From NCBI GenBank assembly GCA_008729055.1, contig SDUX01000007.1, positions 2,404,064 through 2,468,063 on the forward strand: a stretch of 64,000 nucleotides of DNA, read 5' to 3'. The position numbers and the translations under genes were made by a program. Positions 18,600-30,169 of the stretch are shown piece after piece; position 1 is the stretch's first letter; each line of letters starts with the position of its first letter. The DNA comes from Pyropia haitanensis (taxonomy: Eukaryota; Rhodophyta; Bangiophyceae; Bangiales; Bangiaceae). The notes under the pieces are model-generated. The model was not told where the DNA came from, ran no database searches, and worked only from the letters and a program-made list of their open reading frames with translations.

Positions 18600-19460
18600 G
18601 GAAGCGGTAGGTCCGCCAGCGCTGAAGCCGCGGTGGCCACCTCCGAACGGCGTCACCGCCGATCCCCACGGTGCGGCACACGCGCCCAGCGACGGCTCCA
18701 GCGCGGCGCCCGCGTCCAGCGACAAAAAGCGGTGTGGCGAACGGCGGGCAGCAGCAACCGGGCCGCGGTGGCAAGGCTTCCCGCAGCGCCGGGAGCGCGA
18801 AGGCGGCAGCCAGAGGGATCCCGTCGCAGGTGCCGCGGCCAGCGAGCACCCAATCGCGGCGGCCGCCGACAGCGGCGATTGAGCCGCGACGGCGGCAGCC
18901 AGCAGCAACCGGGTCAAAGCACGCACGAACAGAGGTCACCGGGACGTGGCGGCAGCAACAGGCAGCGACGAAAGCGCGGCGGTGGTAGCCCGTAGCGGAG
19001 TGGCGGCCGCGGCCTGCCGCAATCGCGGCGCGGCCACCTGAGTGAGCAGGCGCCCATGCACGGCGGCGGCAGCCAGCAGCAACCGCGGAGCGGCCACAAC
19101 AGAAGCAAGAAGCCACAGCGTCGCAGCTAATGGCGGAAGCGGCGGGGTAGTCGGCGACAGCGGTGGCGCGGGCGCCGCGGCGGCAGGTGGCAGCAGCCGC
19201 GGTGCGGCGGCAATAGCCAGCGACAGCCGCGGGGCGGTGGCAGCAGCGAGCCACCAGCGAGACGAGGTGCACACAGTGAGCTGTAGCCCGGTCCGGGCGG
19301 CGGTCGCCAGCGACAGCCGAGGCGCGAAAGAAACCGCCGCGTGGCCGACGACGCGAGCGACAACCGCGGCGCAGCAACAGCGCGCGACGACAGCCGGCGA
19401 TGATAGATCGAACGGAGTACGACGTTCACCGCACAACGCAGGTCACAGGACGGTGGCGTG
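18600..19460. repeat. Degenerate GC-rich repeat tract
   Basis: A motif resembling GGCGGCAGCCAGCAGCAAC recurs in degenerate form (18895, 19065 and weaker copies), interspersed with GCGG-rich links. Long frames on both strands translate only to Arg/Ala/Cys-rich repeats and are not called. Confidence 0.5.
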
Positions 19461-21387
19461 ACGACGGCAAGGCGGCACCGACCGCCGACAGCGGGCACGC
19501 GCACGCAGGGTGGTGACGACGGTGGGCGAGCCCGGGGTGGTGTCGACGGTGGGCGCGAAAAATCTCCGGCTGGACGTGCCACGTGTGGCGGCGGTTTCGT
19601 TCCTCACGAAGCGCGCCAGCTCCGTAGCTGGTGGCGCGAACGACAGGACGCTGATCGAGCGCCGACAATTTCAATTGCGAGCCGGTCTCGCGGGGGCGCG
19701 CACGAGCACGCATTCGCATCGCTGATTGGCTGAATTAGACCCCCGCCTCTGCCATACAATCGGGGTCCAAAGTTCCCCCGCCCAATGTGCCTGAGCGGGC
19801 CCTCTTCAGATTCACAGCACCCCGTTTCGAAACTAGCGGGGTAAAAGAATACATGATTTTCACAAATATACCACCATAGGATTGTGTTACGACGCTTTTT
19901 CCTCTTCACACGATAGATTCTACTCCATCACCGGTACCACACGCAGTCGCCGGTTGGTGGTCAGCACGTTGAGTCGCACTCAATAATTGGCACCCCTCAT
20001 TTCGTGAGAATCGAGAATGCAGCGGTGCAAGTGGTCGCTTGCACGTCTCTCCCCACCTTGGGTCGTTCCAGTGCAAGCCGACCGCCCCGAATCCTCCCCC
20101 ATCCCGCCCTTGCCATCCTGCCCCCCCGCCTCCCACCCCCTCTCGTGCGCCTCTCCACTGCCTTTCCCTCGCCTGCTCGCCACGGGCTCTGTCCCACCAC
20201 TCCCACCCTTCTACTTCACCCCTCCCTCTGCTTTGTGCGCTGCACTGTCCGTCCCGCCTGGACGCGTGCGGCGGGATCGAAGGCAGCGGTGCATGACGTG
20301 GGCCTTTCACTTGGCGAGGCCACTCTTGGCGGTAAGCTGGGGTGGGACGGAGGGGGAGTGGGAGAGGGGAAGGAGGCAGGATGGGGCAAGGGCCAGGAGG
20401 GAAGGTGCAGGGACGGGCGAGGTGTACTATCCTCTCGCGGCTCACCACCGCCGGTGTCTCTGCCGCCACTGTCGCCATCGTCTCCGCCTCTGTTTCCGTT
20501 GCCGCTGCTTGCACCGCCGCCGCGAGCTCACTCCGCGTTTCTGTGGAGAGCGGCTCCCCGTGTGGGGGCGCCTGCGGACATGCGACGCGGCCATGATCCT
20601 GACGCCTACTTCGAGCCTTGCGTGTCTTATGGGTCCTGCGGGCCCACTTTCCCTGTCTCTTCTCCTCTTCACACCCCTCCCTGTCCCGCGCCCTCCCCAT
20701 CCCACCCTTCTCACCCCCTCCCTCTCCCCTCCTCCCCCTCTCTTGACCCCGCCGCACCTCGTTCTTCACACTACCCTCTCACCCACCTCGGCGCGTACCC
20801 CGCTCTCACTTCCGCCCTTCCCCATTCCCTTGTCTCGAGCGTCGTCTACGTGCCACCGCTGCCGCCTCCCTCTGGCCGACCTCTGGGTTGTGGGTCATTG
20901 TCGACCCGCAAAAGGGGATTGATTGTCCCGCGCAAGTGCACCCGCAAGGCGGCGGTGGTGGTCTTCACCTGCAGCGGCGGCCGCAGAGACATCGGTGACG
21001 GCTGCGGCAGTGGCGGCGGCAGCGGCTGTGGCGGCGTGCCCGACTGGTCTGCAGCCCACGCCGCGAGAGGTGCGTGGGCCCAGGTCTCCTCGCGGACGCT
21101 AGCGGAAGGGGTAGGACAGCGAGGGGGGAATGCCGCGGGAGGGGCGGGCGGCCATCGGAGGGGGAGAGGGTGGGCGCTCGGTGTAACGGTCGCCGCACCG
21201 CCGGCGATGCGGGGTGTGCGTACTTGCTCATGCTGCGAGCATCCTCTGTGCTGAGATGCTGTGATGACACTGACTGACCTTGTCCGTCCCTCTCGCGTCG
21301 CTTGGATGTATGCTCGCTCCATCTTGGTCTCGCTGCTGTTGTCACCTTGCCGTGTTCGTCTGCTTCCATTTTCTTTTGTTGCACCAG
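19461..21387. other. Undeterminable region with strong pyrimidine tracts
   Basis: From about 20060 to 20880 the plus strand is C/T-rich with few purines, as in introns or 5' leaders. Overlapping plus-strand frames stay open but look like Pro/Ser/Leu composition noise. A TGATTGGCTG (CCAAT-type) site is near 19722. A spliced plus-strand gene ending at 21474 is possible, but I could not assemble its upstream exons. Confidence 0.3.
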
Positions 21388-21474
21388 ATGTGCTTGGCGG
21401 TCGGGGAGGGCAGGGCGATGCTGCAGATAGCAATAAAGCACATCTTGCACGAAAAAACCATGAAAGACGTTTGA
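21388..21474 (+). CDS. Candidate terminal exon of an unresolved plus-strand gene
   Basis: A strong acceptor (TTTTGTTGCACCAG) precedes an 87-nt segment encoding 28 residues of normal composition (GEGRAMLQIAIKHILHEK) and ending in TGA. The preceding 100 nt is T-rich as an intron should be. An AATAAA hexamer lies inside the segment at 21431. The upstream exons are not identified, so the protein is unknown. Confidence 0.25.
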   Translation: MCLAVGEGRAMLQIAIKHILHEKTMKDV

Positions 21475-22798
21475 GACACAGGATCCGAAGTGTACTTGCG
21501 TGCATGTACCCGCATTGTCCATGCCAAACAGTATTCTTCATGCATAGTCACGACTACCCACTCACGACACATGCTCAGCTTTAAATTCTAGATCACAAAC
21601 GTCTACACAGAAGAAGTGTGCTTTCGACTCAACGAATAGACTTTCGGGAATATGTATTTGGCTACCCCGTCGGGTAAACTTCTGGGGCGCTGTGTTGGGT
21701 TTGGACCCCGTTATGGCCTCGCTGAGCGGGGTCCAATATGGAGTGTTTTTTCTTCGTCCCGCCGCTGCGTGGCACGGCCGGGGGGTGGTGGGTGTGGCGC
21801 GCGGGGGGTGGTGGGTGTGGCGCGCGGGGGGTGCGGCGGCGGCCGGCCGCGGGGCGGGGGCGGCGGCCGGCCGGCGGGCGGGCGGGGGGGGGGGGGCCGC
21901 CGGCGGCCGCCGTGGCGGCGCGGCGGCGGCGGCCGTGGGCGGCCGCGGCGGGGGCGGCGGATCTGGGTGGCGCCGTGGGGGGGGGTTGCCGCGCGTGCGG
22001 CACGCGCGCGCGTGCCGCGCGGGCGCGGCGTGGGCGCGGCACGCGCGGGACGCGCCCGCCGGCCCGACGGCGGCGGCGGTGCCCGCGGCGGTGGCCGCGC
22101 GGCCGGCCGCCGGCCGCGCGGCGCCACGCTGTTGGTGTGGGGGGGCGCGGGGGACGGGTGCGGCCGCTGGCTGCGGTTGGTTTCCGGCACCCACCAGAGG
22201 GGGGCGGGGCGAGCGCGGTCACACCGCCGCCCATTGCCGGCACCAGACACGGACGGTCGCCAGCAGCAGAGGCGTGCGTCGACGCCCGTTTTGTGACAAG
22301 GGAGACATGACAAACGCGGAGTGTATCACGCACCGTCCAAGCACAAGGCCCGGCGAGATGGGGAGGAAAAAAAAAAACACAGCTTGGGATGGAATAAAAA
22401 AGGCAGTCACCCCCGACGCGAGGGGCCATTGTAGCTGCGCCCGCTGTGGGAAAGGCCCGTATGGATCGTTCAAAGCGATAGAAGGAAAAAATGTTCAGGA
22501 GCGCGCCCGTGGCAGGGGCCTCGACAGCAGCAATCAAAGCAACAGAGCGAAGACGGGTCAAGTCATCATGTGCACGGCGAGAGAGACCCGTCAGCGGCAG
22601 GGGGGCAACACACCTGGCGTACGCGTCGCCGTTCAGACATTGCGCATGAGCAAGTGCCGCGAGAACAGAACTCGCGACAGGGACCAGCGGCTGGCGTCTT
22701 GAAGAGCAACTATCCGTAGCGGCCAGAGCCGCCGAGGAGGCAACGGCACGGAAAGATAGTCCAGGGAGAGGTAGTGGGTATACGTCCGCCCTGTACGT
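21475..22798. other. Spacer with an extreme GC island
   Basis: At 21775-22200 GC approaches saturation, with runs of G and two tandem copies of a 23-bp G-rich unit (21781-21830). Frames through it on both strands are Arg/Gly/Ala or Pro noise. At 22330-22700 composition becomes mixed and A-runs appear. No gene is supported. Confidence 0.35.
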
Positions 22799-24357
22799 CT
22801 AGTTGAGCGGCAGCCCCGCGCCAATAACGGCGCTCGCGTGGCTGAGTGCCAGGCACGCGCCCACAAACGCAACCGCCAACGCCGGGGGCAAGAAGGTGCT
22901 CAGCGCACCGGGCGTCGTCTCCGCGTCAGAACCCCCACTGCCAGCCTCGGATGCCAGCGTCGCCGTGCCCGTCACGGCTGCCGTCACGTACGAAGGAATG
23001 GCAATCTTCTGCGCGGGCGCGCTGACGCCAACTCCAGCTGCAGTCGACCGCGCCTTCGACACAGACGCCATCACAGGCGCCCGCACAGTTGTCGGCGTCG
23101 CTGAGGGAGTACGCGTGACGGGAGCGCCGCCAAAAGTTGCCGACGCAATCACGGGCGCCTTGACAGGGGTGCGCGATGCGCGGGGCACGCGTGCCGATGG
23201 GCGGCTCGCACCCCACGCAGAGCGCACGTGGACCACGCGGGGGGTGACCGGCTTGGCAGAAGGCACAGTTGCCTTGGGCGACATGGTTGATGGGCGCTTC
23301 GAGCCCCACGCAGAGCGCACGTGGATCACACGGGGGGAGACCACCTGCGCACGAGGTGCGGCTGCCTTGGGCGTCACCGCGCGAGGCTTACCCCATGCAG
23401 AGCGTACGTGCACCACCTGGCGCTGAGTCGGCTTGGCCTCGGGCGCGGCCGCCTCGGCCGCGGCCGAGGCCGCCGTGGCCACGGGCGCGGCCGCCTTGAC
23501 CGTTGAGGCGGGCTGCGCATCCGACACGCAGATGGCCTGGGGGGGGGGGTGGGCAGGGCCAAGGCGGCGAACGATGCGTCTGCCGCCTCGAGCGGCGACG
23601 ATTCAACCGCCGGGGAGAGGGAGGAGGCGAGCTCGGTCGGCGTCGTGGGCACCACCAGCACGGGCCCATGCACGGGGGCCTCGGCCTTGTCCGTGGGCGC
23701 ATCCGCCTCCTCCTCGTGGGCGGCCGCCTTGGCCATTGCCGACTCCGCGTGCAGGCGCAGCCGCGCCTGTCGAGCGGCCCACGAGGTGCTGGCCACACGC
23801 AGCGCCGACGCAACCGTCACCGACTGCGGGCGCGGCGCGGCCGCCACAGCCACAGCGGGCGCCACGGTCAAAGCGGCCGAGGCGGGCACGGCCGACCCAG
23901 ATCGGAGGGCGGCCATCTCGTCGGCCCAGGCGGCACGCTTGGCCTCGGCGTCGCTCGCAACAGCGGCGGCGCCGCCCGACCAGCCGCCGCCCGCGGCGGT
24001 CGAGCACTTGACGTTGGGGGTGGGCGCCAAGGACGTCGCCCCGCCCCGACGCGCAAGCCGCTTCTCGTCTGCCGACGCCGCGTCCGCCGGGGCGCTGGCG
24101 TGCCGCCAGAGCGTCGCCGCCACGTGGTGGGTGGCCGGGTCCACGCCGCCCGCGGCGGCGAGCGCCGCCGCCGCCGACCTGCAGGTCTTGCTTACCGCCG
24201 CGGTCATGCGGGTGTTATGGTGCGCCGCCACGGTGGCGGGAGGGGCCCCATTGGCCGACGGCACGCCGGGGGTAAAGGCAGACGTCCCCACTCCGGACGC
24301 CACGGGCAGTCCCGACGTCAACCGGGGGGTCGGGACGAGCAGTGGAGCAAACGCCAT
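22799..24357 (-). CDS. Candidate plastid protein with three HVRSAWG repeats and a C-terminal membrane anchor
   Basis: An ATG at 24357 starts MAFAPLLVPTPRL, a hydroxylated/hydrophobic leader typical of red-algal plastid transit peptides. The Ala-rich middle contains helical, charged parts. The frame breaks in an 11-nt C run (23539-23549); one base more (or two fewer) restores it, giving about 519 residues. Past the break three copies of a V-(V/I)-HVRSAWG motif occur about 30 residues apart, each followed by a Lys/Pro-rich linker. The protein ends with one hydrophobic segment (LPPALAVAFVGACLAL). I do not recognise the family. A plastid membrane protein exposing a repeated peptide is the inference. 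The break is more likely a sequencing error than a real mutation. Confidence 0.6.
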
Positions 24358-25984
24358 GGTAGTGGGGAGGGGCGGAGGATGATGAGTGGGAGGTGTGGAC
24401 GGCGGCTACGGGCCCGAACAGACCGCGCCGCGACCGATCCTATCCAAAGACGAGGTTGGGGGTGGGGAGGAGAAAGGGGGAGGTGGGCACCGACACGGTG
24501 AGGACGCACCAGCACCAGACAGCCGTTGGTGACCAAGACAGGGATAACGATGACGACAACGCGGGAGGCCGGTCGCGCGCCCAAGCGATGTGTGCTGCTT
24601 CTTATGTGCCCCCCACCACTGTCAGAGCTGGCGGGGCCCGAACACCCCCCGCGGACACCAACTGCGGGCAGGTGGCGTGCGCCGCGCGGGCGCGCGAGCA
24701 TCGACCGGACCGAGTCTCTCGGCGCCCACGCGCGAACCAGTCCTCCAAAACGCTGGGGTGCGCTCCCGGGGGATACCCCGGAGAACAGGCCGAAGGGGCG
24801 GGGGGGGGGGCCAGACACGACACCAGGCGGTTCCCGCCAATTGTGTCGCGCAAGCACCCGAGCACCCCAGTCAGCTTGGGCGGAGACACCTCCGTCCCCC
24901 CCCAAACGCCGCCCCGATCATTGATGATATCCCCCCACCCACTCCAGGTGTCACCCTGAGTCTTGAGCCGCTCGCGACGCCCATTGGCTGAACCACGGGG
25001 CGCCGATTGATCCGCCGGGAGCTCAGTCGCGTTGGATGTTGTCGCAGCGCACGTCGGTGGGAGATGGGCGGGGGAGATTGGCGTCTGGCCGTGCCGTGTG
25101 TGGCTGGGGGGGGCAGCCCCGCTTTCAGCCTGCTCACAACAGACACCTCAGCAGGAAATATCTCAGCCGTGCGCCCCTCCCGTAGTGATTGCTTTATGCG
25201 TAGATTCGGCGACACAACAGCACTGTCGGCGTCTGCTCGGTCTTCCCCGCCTGGTGACCGCGTCCCGGCCCCTCCTGCCTGTCGACCGACCCGCCTGTGC
25301 GGCAAGCAGCTGCGTGAACGCAGTGACTCGCCGATGGGCGTGTCGCGGTAAACACACCAGCGTCTGGCTTGCATCGCACAAGTAAGACCGAGAGAAAGAG
25401 AAGAAAAAATAATAGGGGCACCTGTGTTTTTTTCAGTGCGCCGCCAGCGCTGGTGCGGCAACAGTCTCTCCTGTCGGTGCCGCCACGCTGCTCTGGCTGC
25501 CACGGCGGCACCGTTGTGCCGGCTCAGGCCACCGACCCGACCGTACCATCGACTTGGTCTCACGGTGGTTGGTGCGGCTATGGTGCTGGTGCGGCCGCGG
25601 CGCTGCGCGGCGGCGGGATGCAGAGAGGGGCGGGGTGGCGTGCGCTATGTGCAGCGCCGCCGGCGGGTTTATTCTGAGCCGCCGCTACCTCTCTCAAGGC
25701 GCCACAGGCCGTGCCTTTGCGCCGCGCTGCGCAGCCGAGCGGTCGCCCCTCCGCAGTGAGCTGCACGCCCTTGAAAGTTCGTACAAAGAGGTACCGAAGT
25801 CAAATTCATTGATAGATGGCACAGGCTATGAGGTGGTCGACGAGGACCCTGAGCAGCCTGGGATACCCAAGTCAGGTGGCGGCAAACTCCAGCGCCTACT
25901 ATACAGCCACTGCCCCGCCACTCGCCAACCGCCGTTCACACGTCTCAAGCAGCCGCCGGCCAGTCACTGATGGCCGCGAGCCCG
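24358..25984. other. Spacer with a candidate small intron
   Basis: It contains the upstream region of the minus-strand plastid gene, and an ATTGGCTG (CCAAT-type) motif at 24983. At 25382-25436 a GTAAGA donor and a TTTTTTTCAG acceptor bound a 55-bp A-rich intron-like segment. A frame from 25032 could splice across it to a stop at 25677, but the product has no recognisable feature. I therefore leave it uncalled. Confidence 0.3.
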
Positions 25985-27847
25985 TCACGCCGCCAGCTGA
26001 TCACGGGCGGCCGCCACCTCCTCACCGCCCGTCGCCGGCTGCTCCCTCAAATGCGCCGCAAAAACGGCGTCTAAAGCCGCAAAGCCTCGCTCCAGCGCCG
26101 GTCGGCTCCCTCTGTACGCCACTGCGGCAACAAGAGAATCAATGCCGCTCGCGCAGACGACCCTCCGCGCGGCACGCACGTCCGCCGGGTTGAGACAGAA
26201 CGCCACCATTGGCTCAGACGCCACGGCTACGTCGCTGGCTTCTGCGAGCCGCTGCAGCAAAGACCGTTCCGTGGACGCAACAGTTGACAAGAAGGCCCGC
26301 ACGACGGGCACGAGATAGTGGAGTGCAGCCGCGACCGTCAGCTCAGCATCCTCGGCCGTCCCGAGCGCCCTCAGCAGCTTCCCGAGCTCGCCGTCGTCGA
26401 CGTCGCACCTCGCGGCTCCAGCTTGTGCCGCGCACTGAGACGACGCCGCATTCGCCGCGCGCGCCTTGGCCAGCCGCCGCCGAAGAGGGCCAATTATGGA
26501 AACTGCTGCCGAAAGTGGGCCCCCTGCAACAGGAATAACGGAGAAGAGCGACGCTAGCATAGTCTCGGCATCGTCCTTGATGCTTTCGGCGGCTTCACGG
26601 TTCGCATTCCGGTCAGCGGCCATCACCATCGCGTCAAGCGACGAGCGGAGGGCGTGAATGCCAGCCGCGGCCTCTCCGATACGGCTGCTGTTCCTCAGCG
26701 CGCCGTCGCAAGTGCCGCGATAGCCGCTGGTCAGGAACCCTCGCTCCGCCGCGTGCTTGATGACGCACCGGCCCAGCCAGTAGTCCTGCGGACTGACGTG
26801 GTCACACGCGCACTGGTACATCCTCATGAGGTGGTCGTGTTTTGGAGAGCCCATGGCCATGTCGGGGAGGCCCGCATCGCCAACCAAGCAGACCAGCCGG
26901 TGGGCGTGGAGGAGGCTGTCCGGATGGCGCATGTTCATCTCCTCCAGCACCGACCCCAGATCGTCCATGCAAGGCGGCGATGGCGGGACGCGTCGAACCA
27001 TCAGTTCAAAGAGTTTGTCGGCGAGGATTTCCTCCGGCTGCGTCACCGACACAGATGCGGCGGCCGCTGCGGCCGCTGCGGCCGCTTCGAGCACCAAAAC
27101 AGCGTCCGTGAAGTTACCCGCCGCGGCAACATCCAACGGTGTATTGCCATCCCTATCCTTGGCCACCAGACAAGAAGGGGGCGTGGTGGCGAGCAGGCAG
27201 CGCAGGGTGGGCACATGTCCGCTCTGGGCCGCCTTGTGCAGCGCCGTGGTACGATCACATTGGGAGTAGCGGAGGTCGGCGTCGGTCGCCTTGTCCAGCA
27301 GCAGCCGTACCATGGGCTCGTGGTGCCGCTCCGCGGCGGTGAACAGCGCCCGCCCGACGCCAAGGCCCTCCACATTGACGGGCTGCCCATCAGGGCTTGG
27401 CGAAAGCAGCGCCGCCGCCACATCCGTGTGGTCCCTCATGGCTGCCAGGACAAGCGGCGTGGCCCCATCCTCCAAGCCCGCCGACGCCGACGCCCCCGCC
27501 GCCAGCAAGAAGGCGACGATCGCCACATGGCCCGCAAAGGCGGCCACGTGGAGAGCGCCCATGCCGCCATGGTTGTTGAACCTGTCCATATTGGGGCCAA
27601 GGAGCAGCTGGGACCAGTTGACTGCCGTCGGTAGGCCAGCCGCCGTCGCCGCCTCGCCCACGATACCGGACGAATACTTGGTCTTTTTGGTGAGGGTGGC
27701 TTGACACAAGGACTGATCAGCCTGGACGAGGCGGTCGACGGCGGCGCGGTCGCCGACGCAGGCGGCAACGAGCAGCCGCACGAGGTCGGGAGGCGGCGTC
27801 GTTCGGGCCGTGACGCCCCGCACCTGCCAGCCGATTCGGCTTTCCAT
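25985..27847 (-). CDS. Ankyrin-repeat protein
   Basis: A 620-residue intronless protein from the ATG at 27847. The frame is open for another 113 codons upstream, but those read like leader sequence and begin without an ATG. About residues 95-255 form four to five ankyrin repeats. The clearest are GALHVAAFAGHVAIVAFLL, TALHKAAQSGHVPTLRCLL and NTPLDVAAAGN. Ankyrin repeats mediate protein-protein binding. A run of about ten Ala follows, then a 350-residue helical C-terminal region with a hydrophobic stretch (ASLFSVIPVAGGPLSAAV). I do not recognise that region. No signal peptide is evident. The partner and the process are unknown. Confidence 0.88.
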   Translation of the reverse strand: MESRIGWQVRGVTARTTPPPDLVRLLVAACVGDRAAVDRLVQADQSLCQATLTKKTKYSSGIVGEAATAAGLPTAVNWSQLLLGPNMDRFNNHGGMGALHVAAFAGHVAIVAFLLAAGASASAGLEDGATPLVLAAMRDHTDVAAALLSPSPDGQPVNVEGLGVGRALFTAAERHHEPMVRLLLDKATDADLRYSQCDRTTALHKAAQSGHVPTLRCLLATTPPSCLVAKDRDGNTPLDVAAAGNFTDAVLVLEAAAAAAAAAASVSVTQPEEILADKLFELMVRRVPPSPPCMDDLGSVLEEMNMRHPDSLLHAHRLVCLVGDAGLPDMAMGSPKHDHLMRMYQCACDHVSPQDYWLGRCVIKHAAERGFLTSGYRGTCDGALRNSSRIGEAAAGIHALRSSLDAMVMAADRNANREAAESIKDDAETMLASLFSVIPVAGGPLSAAVSIIGPLRRRLAKARAANAASSQCAAQAGAARCDVDDGELGKLLRALGTAEDAELTVAAALHYLVPVVRAFLSTVASTERSLLQRLAEASDVAVASEPMVAFCLNPADVRAARRVVCASGIDSLVAAVAYRGSRPALERGFAALDAVFAAHLREQPATGGEEVAAARDQLAA

Positions 27848-29318
27848 GGAGGGCGACGCAGCCAACGGGCCGACGATCCGGGTGGTCCTTACGGGTGGTG
27901 GGGGTGAAGGAGGCGGGAAGGATGGACAGGGCGGTAGACCTATGGAGGGACCCGGTACCTGCCAGCACAACGACGCCGCGGGCGGCGGGTGCTTATGAGG
28001 AGCGCCGCCGCGGCGCCCTTCCCCCATCCCGTGGCCCACAGTGGCGGTCGTCGCCGTGCGGAACTTCCCATATTGCGCTCGGCCGCTGGCCACCGAGGAC
28101 CGCCAGCGATGACAGGGACGTGACAGGGCTCGCCAGCAGGGGCGAGACGGCGTCCGTGCGCCCGCTGGGAAGGCTCTGCAGAGCAATGACCAGCCTGCTC
28201 AGCACGCGACGATGCCTCACATACCCGTGTGCCGGCAGCGCAGCGCTTGCAACAGCAGGACCACGGATTTCTTACACTTCTGGTGTAATCCGGGGATGCG
28301 AGGAAAAGTGACCCCCGCGTATCGCATGGTCATGTTCAAGCCACTTTTATCGTTTGTGGTTGTGTCCAGCTCTTCACGCATAGGTTCCGCCCTCGTGTCG
28401 AAAACTGTCGTGGTACTGAAAGAATCGTCGTTCGACGGGCAGAGCTGTAGTACAACGCAAACAAAGAAAAGGAGAAGGTCAAGAGTGGGGACTGACGAGC
28501 GCCGTTGGCAGCCGCGTCCGTCTCGCAAAAAAACAAAAAAAAAACGTTGCGATGGAGACCGGCGCTGTGCGGGGGGTGCGCGCGCGCCCACGTGGCCGGT
28601 CAGAAAAAGACCCGCCATGGACATTGCGGCGCCCCAGCCGAGAGGCGGGCAGGAAGGGGTAGGGAAAAAAACAGCAGGGGGAGGACGGGGTGGAGGAGAA
28701 GCTCGCACTCCCCCTGAGACGACGCGCGTCTGTCGTCGCGGCAAGCGGCCGTTATGAGAGGACAGTACGCGCGCCCGCCCATGGAGCCAGGTCGGCGGTG
28801 CTCACGCCGCCGCCGCCATGTGCCAGGTCGCCCCTCGCGCAGCATTCCCCGTCAAAGGGGCCAACCGCCTGTGTGGGAGACGTGCGGGGGGAGAGGGCGG
28901 CGTTTGGCAAAGTGACGGAGCGGCGGCCGCCGCCCCGCGGATGGCGACGGAAGAGCACGTGGTGAACCGCGTGTTGGCAGTGGCGGGGGGAATGGGGGGT
29001 GCGCTCCATGGGCGACCCGACGGTCGCCGAGTCCTCCGCCGACCACGCGTCAGTGCGGGGTCGCGGGCGCGGCAGGGGGGCCAGCCCGCCCGCACGCCTC
29101 CCTGTTGGGCGACAGCCACTTAGACAGCGGCAGCGGACGGTAGCGTGCACGAGGGGCGACCACCGCCACTGGAAGATGTGCCGGCGGGGGCCCAAGGCGC
29201 CGCTGCAACGGGTCATTGCCTAGGGGGACGCGAGGCGTGGCGGCGCTGGGGGGTCCACCAGCTCCAGGCCGGCCGCCGGCAGAAGAGAAACCGCCTCGTC
29301 CCGCGCCAGGTCCCGGCT
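27848..29318. other. Upstream region of the ankyrin gene
   Basis: Frames on both strands over 28212-28757 and 28752-29216 overlap each other and lack protein character. A and T runs occur at 28529-28543 and 28443-28475. It likely holds the ankyrin promoter and the 3' region of the next minus-strand gene. Confidence 0.35.
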
Positions 29319-29960
29319 CTACTGCACGCCCAGCCAAGGGAGGAAGACCCGCACCTCGACCTGCAGGGCGGTGTCGTCAAAGTGCGCGTCCATCCTCAGG
29401 CGGCGCCGCTGCTCCCGCGCGTACGGGACGAGGCGGGCGGCGTGGCCGGCGGCCGTTGCGGCGATGCCGCGGTGGCTGTGGTCGTACCGCGCGCCGCCGC
29501 CGCCACCGCCCGCCGTGTTCAAAAAGGGGTAGTCCCACAACCCCTTCTTGAGGTTCACCACGCGCAGCTTAATGGCGGCCCGTCGTCGGTGGAGAGAGGG
29601 CGGAGGGGCGAGAGCAGGCGGCTGCACCTGCAGACCAAGAGAACGGACGCGGACAGGGGCTGTAGAGGGCAAAGTGTGGACAGAAACACAACCGGGTGGA
29701 CGCGAAAGGGGTGACCTTGGGTGGGCGTCGGCAGCAGGGGGTGAGATGCAGAGAGGACAGGAGAAAAAGCGTCCCACGGCTGGCCACCGGGGACAGGCCG
29801 CTTGCCGGCACGCGTCCTTGACGTGAAGCCCTTGGTTCCACCCAGCTGTGCTGGTGAATCGAGAGCCGACTACGTATTGCCACACCGCGGGGCGGCACGG
29901 CGCACCACACGGGAGCCGTCGGGCAGCACCCACAGTCACACGCGCCGGCGCGCTGCTCAT
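29319..29960 (-). CDS. Unknown protein with possible mitochondrial leader
   Basis: An ATG at 29960 opens a 213-residue minus-strand frame. The N-terminus (MSSAPARVTVGAARRLP) is basic and lacks acidic residues, as in mitochondrial presequences. The C-terminal 85 residues have normal composition and look conserved: KLRVVNLKKGLWDYPF, a Gly run, then HFDDTALQVEVRVFLPWLGVQ at the end. The Pro/Ser-rich middle could hold a short intron (GTCACC donor, CTCTACAG acceptor around 29720-29665), though the frame is open without splicing. I do not recognise the family. The reading of the C-terminal exon is more secure than that of the start. Confidence 0.5.
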   Translation of the reverse strand: MSSAPARVTVGAARRLPCGAPCRPAVWQYVVGSRFTSTAGWNQGLHVKDACRQAACPRWPAVGRFFSCPLCISPPAADAHPRSPLSRPPGCVSVHTLPSTAPVRVRSLGLQVQPPALAPPPSLHRRRAAIKLRVVNLKKGLWDYPFLNTAGGGGGGARYDHSHRGIAATAAGHAARLVPYAREQRRRLRMDAHFDDTALQVEVRVFLPWLGVQ

Positions 29961-30169
29961 CCCTGGCTCTTTGACTACTCCCGCAGCTGGCATCCCTGGC
30001 GTGGCCGCCACCACCCCACCACACACTTGCCTCCCACAACGCAGGCGGAAAAAAGTGGGCGGGGCGAGAGCGAAAAAGATGGGAGTAAAGGAAAAGGGGG
30101 GGCGGGGGTTGCGGAGCCCAAGCTCCATTGAACGGAGCCAAAAGTGACAGGCCGCCCCGCGCGGGACCA

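Noticed and set aside
18520..19377. 285-codon minus-strand frame rich in Cys/Arg/Ala
   Set aside because: It tracks a degenerate nucleotide repeat and has no domain or start support.
19906..21254. Long opposing frames in the pyrimidine-rich region
   Set aside because: Pro/Ser or Arg/Gly composition noise from C/T-rich DNA; no conserved feature.
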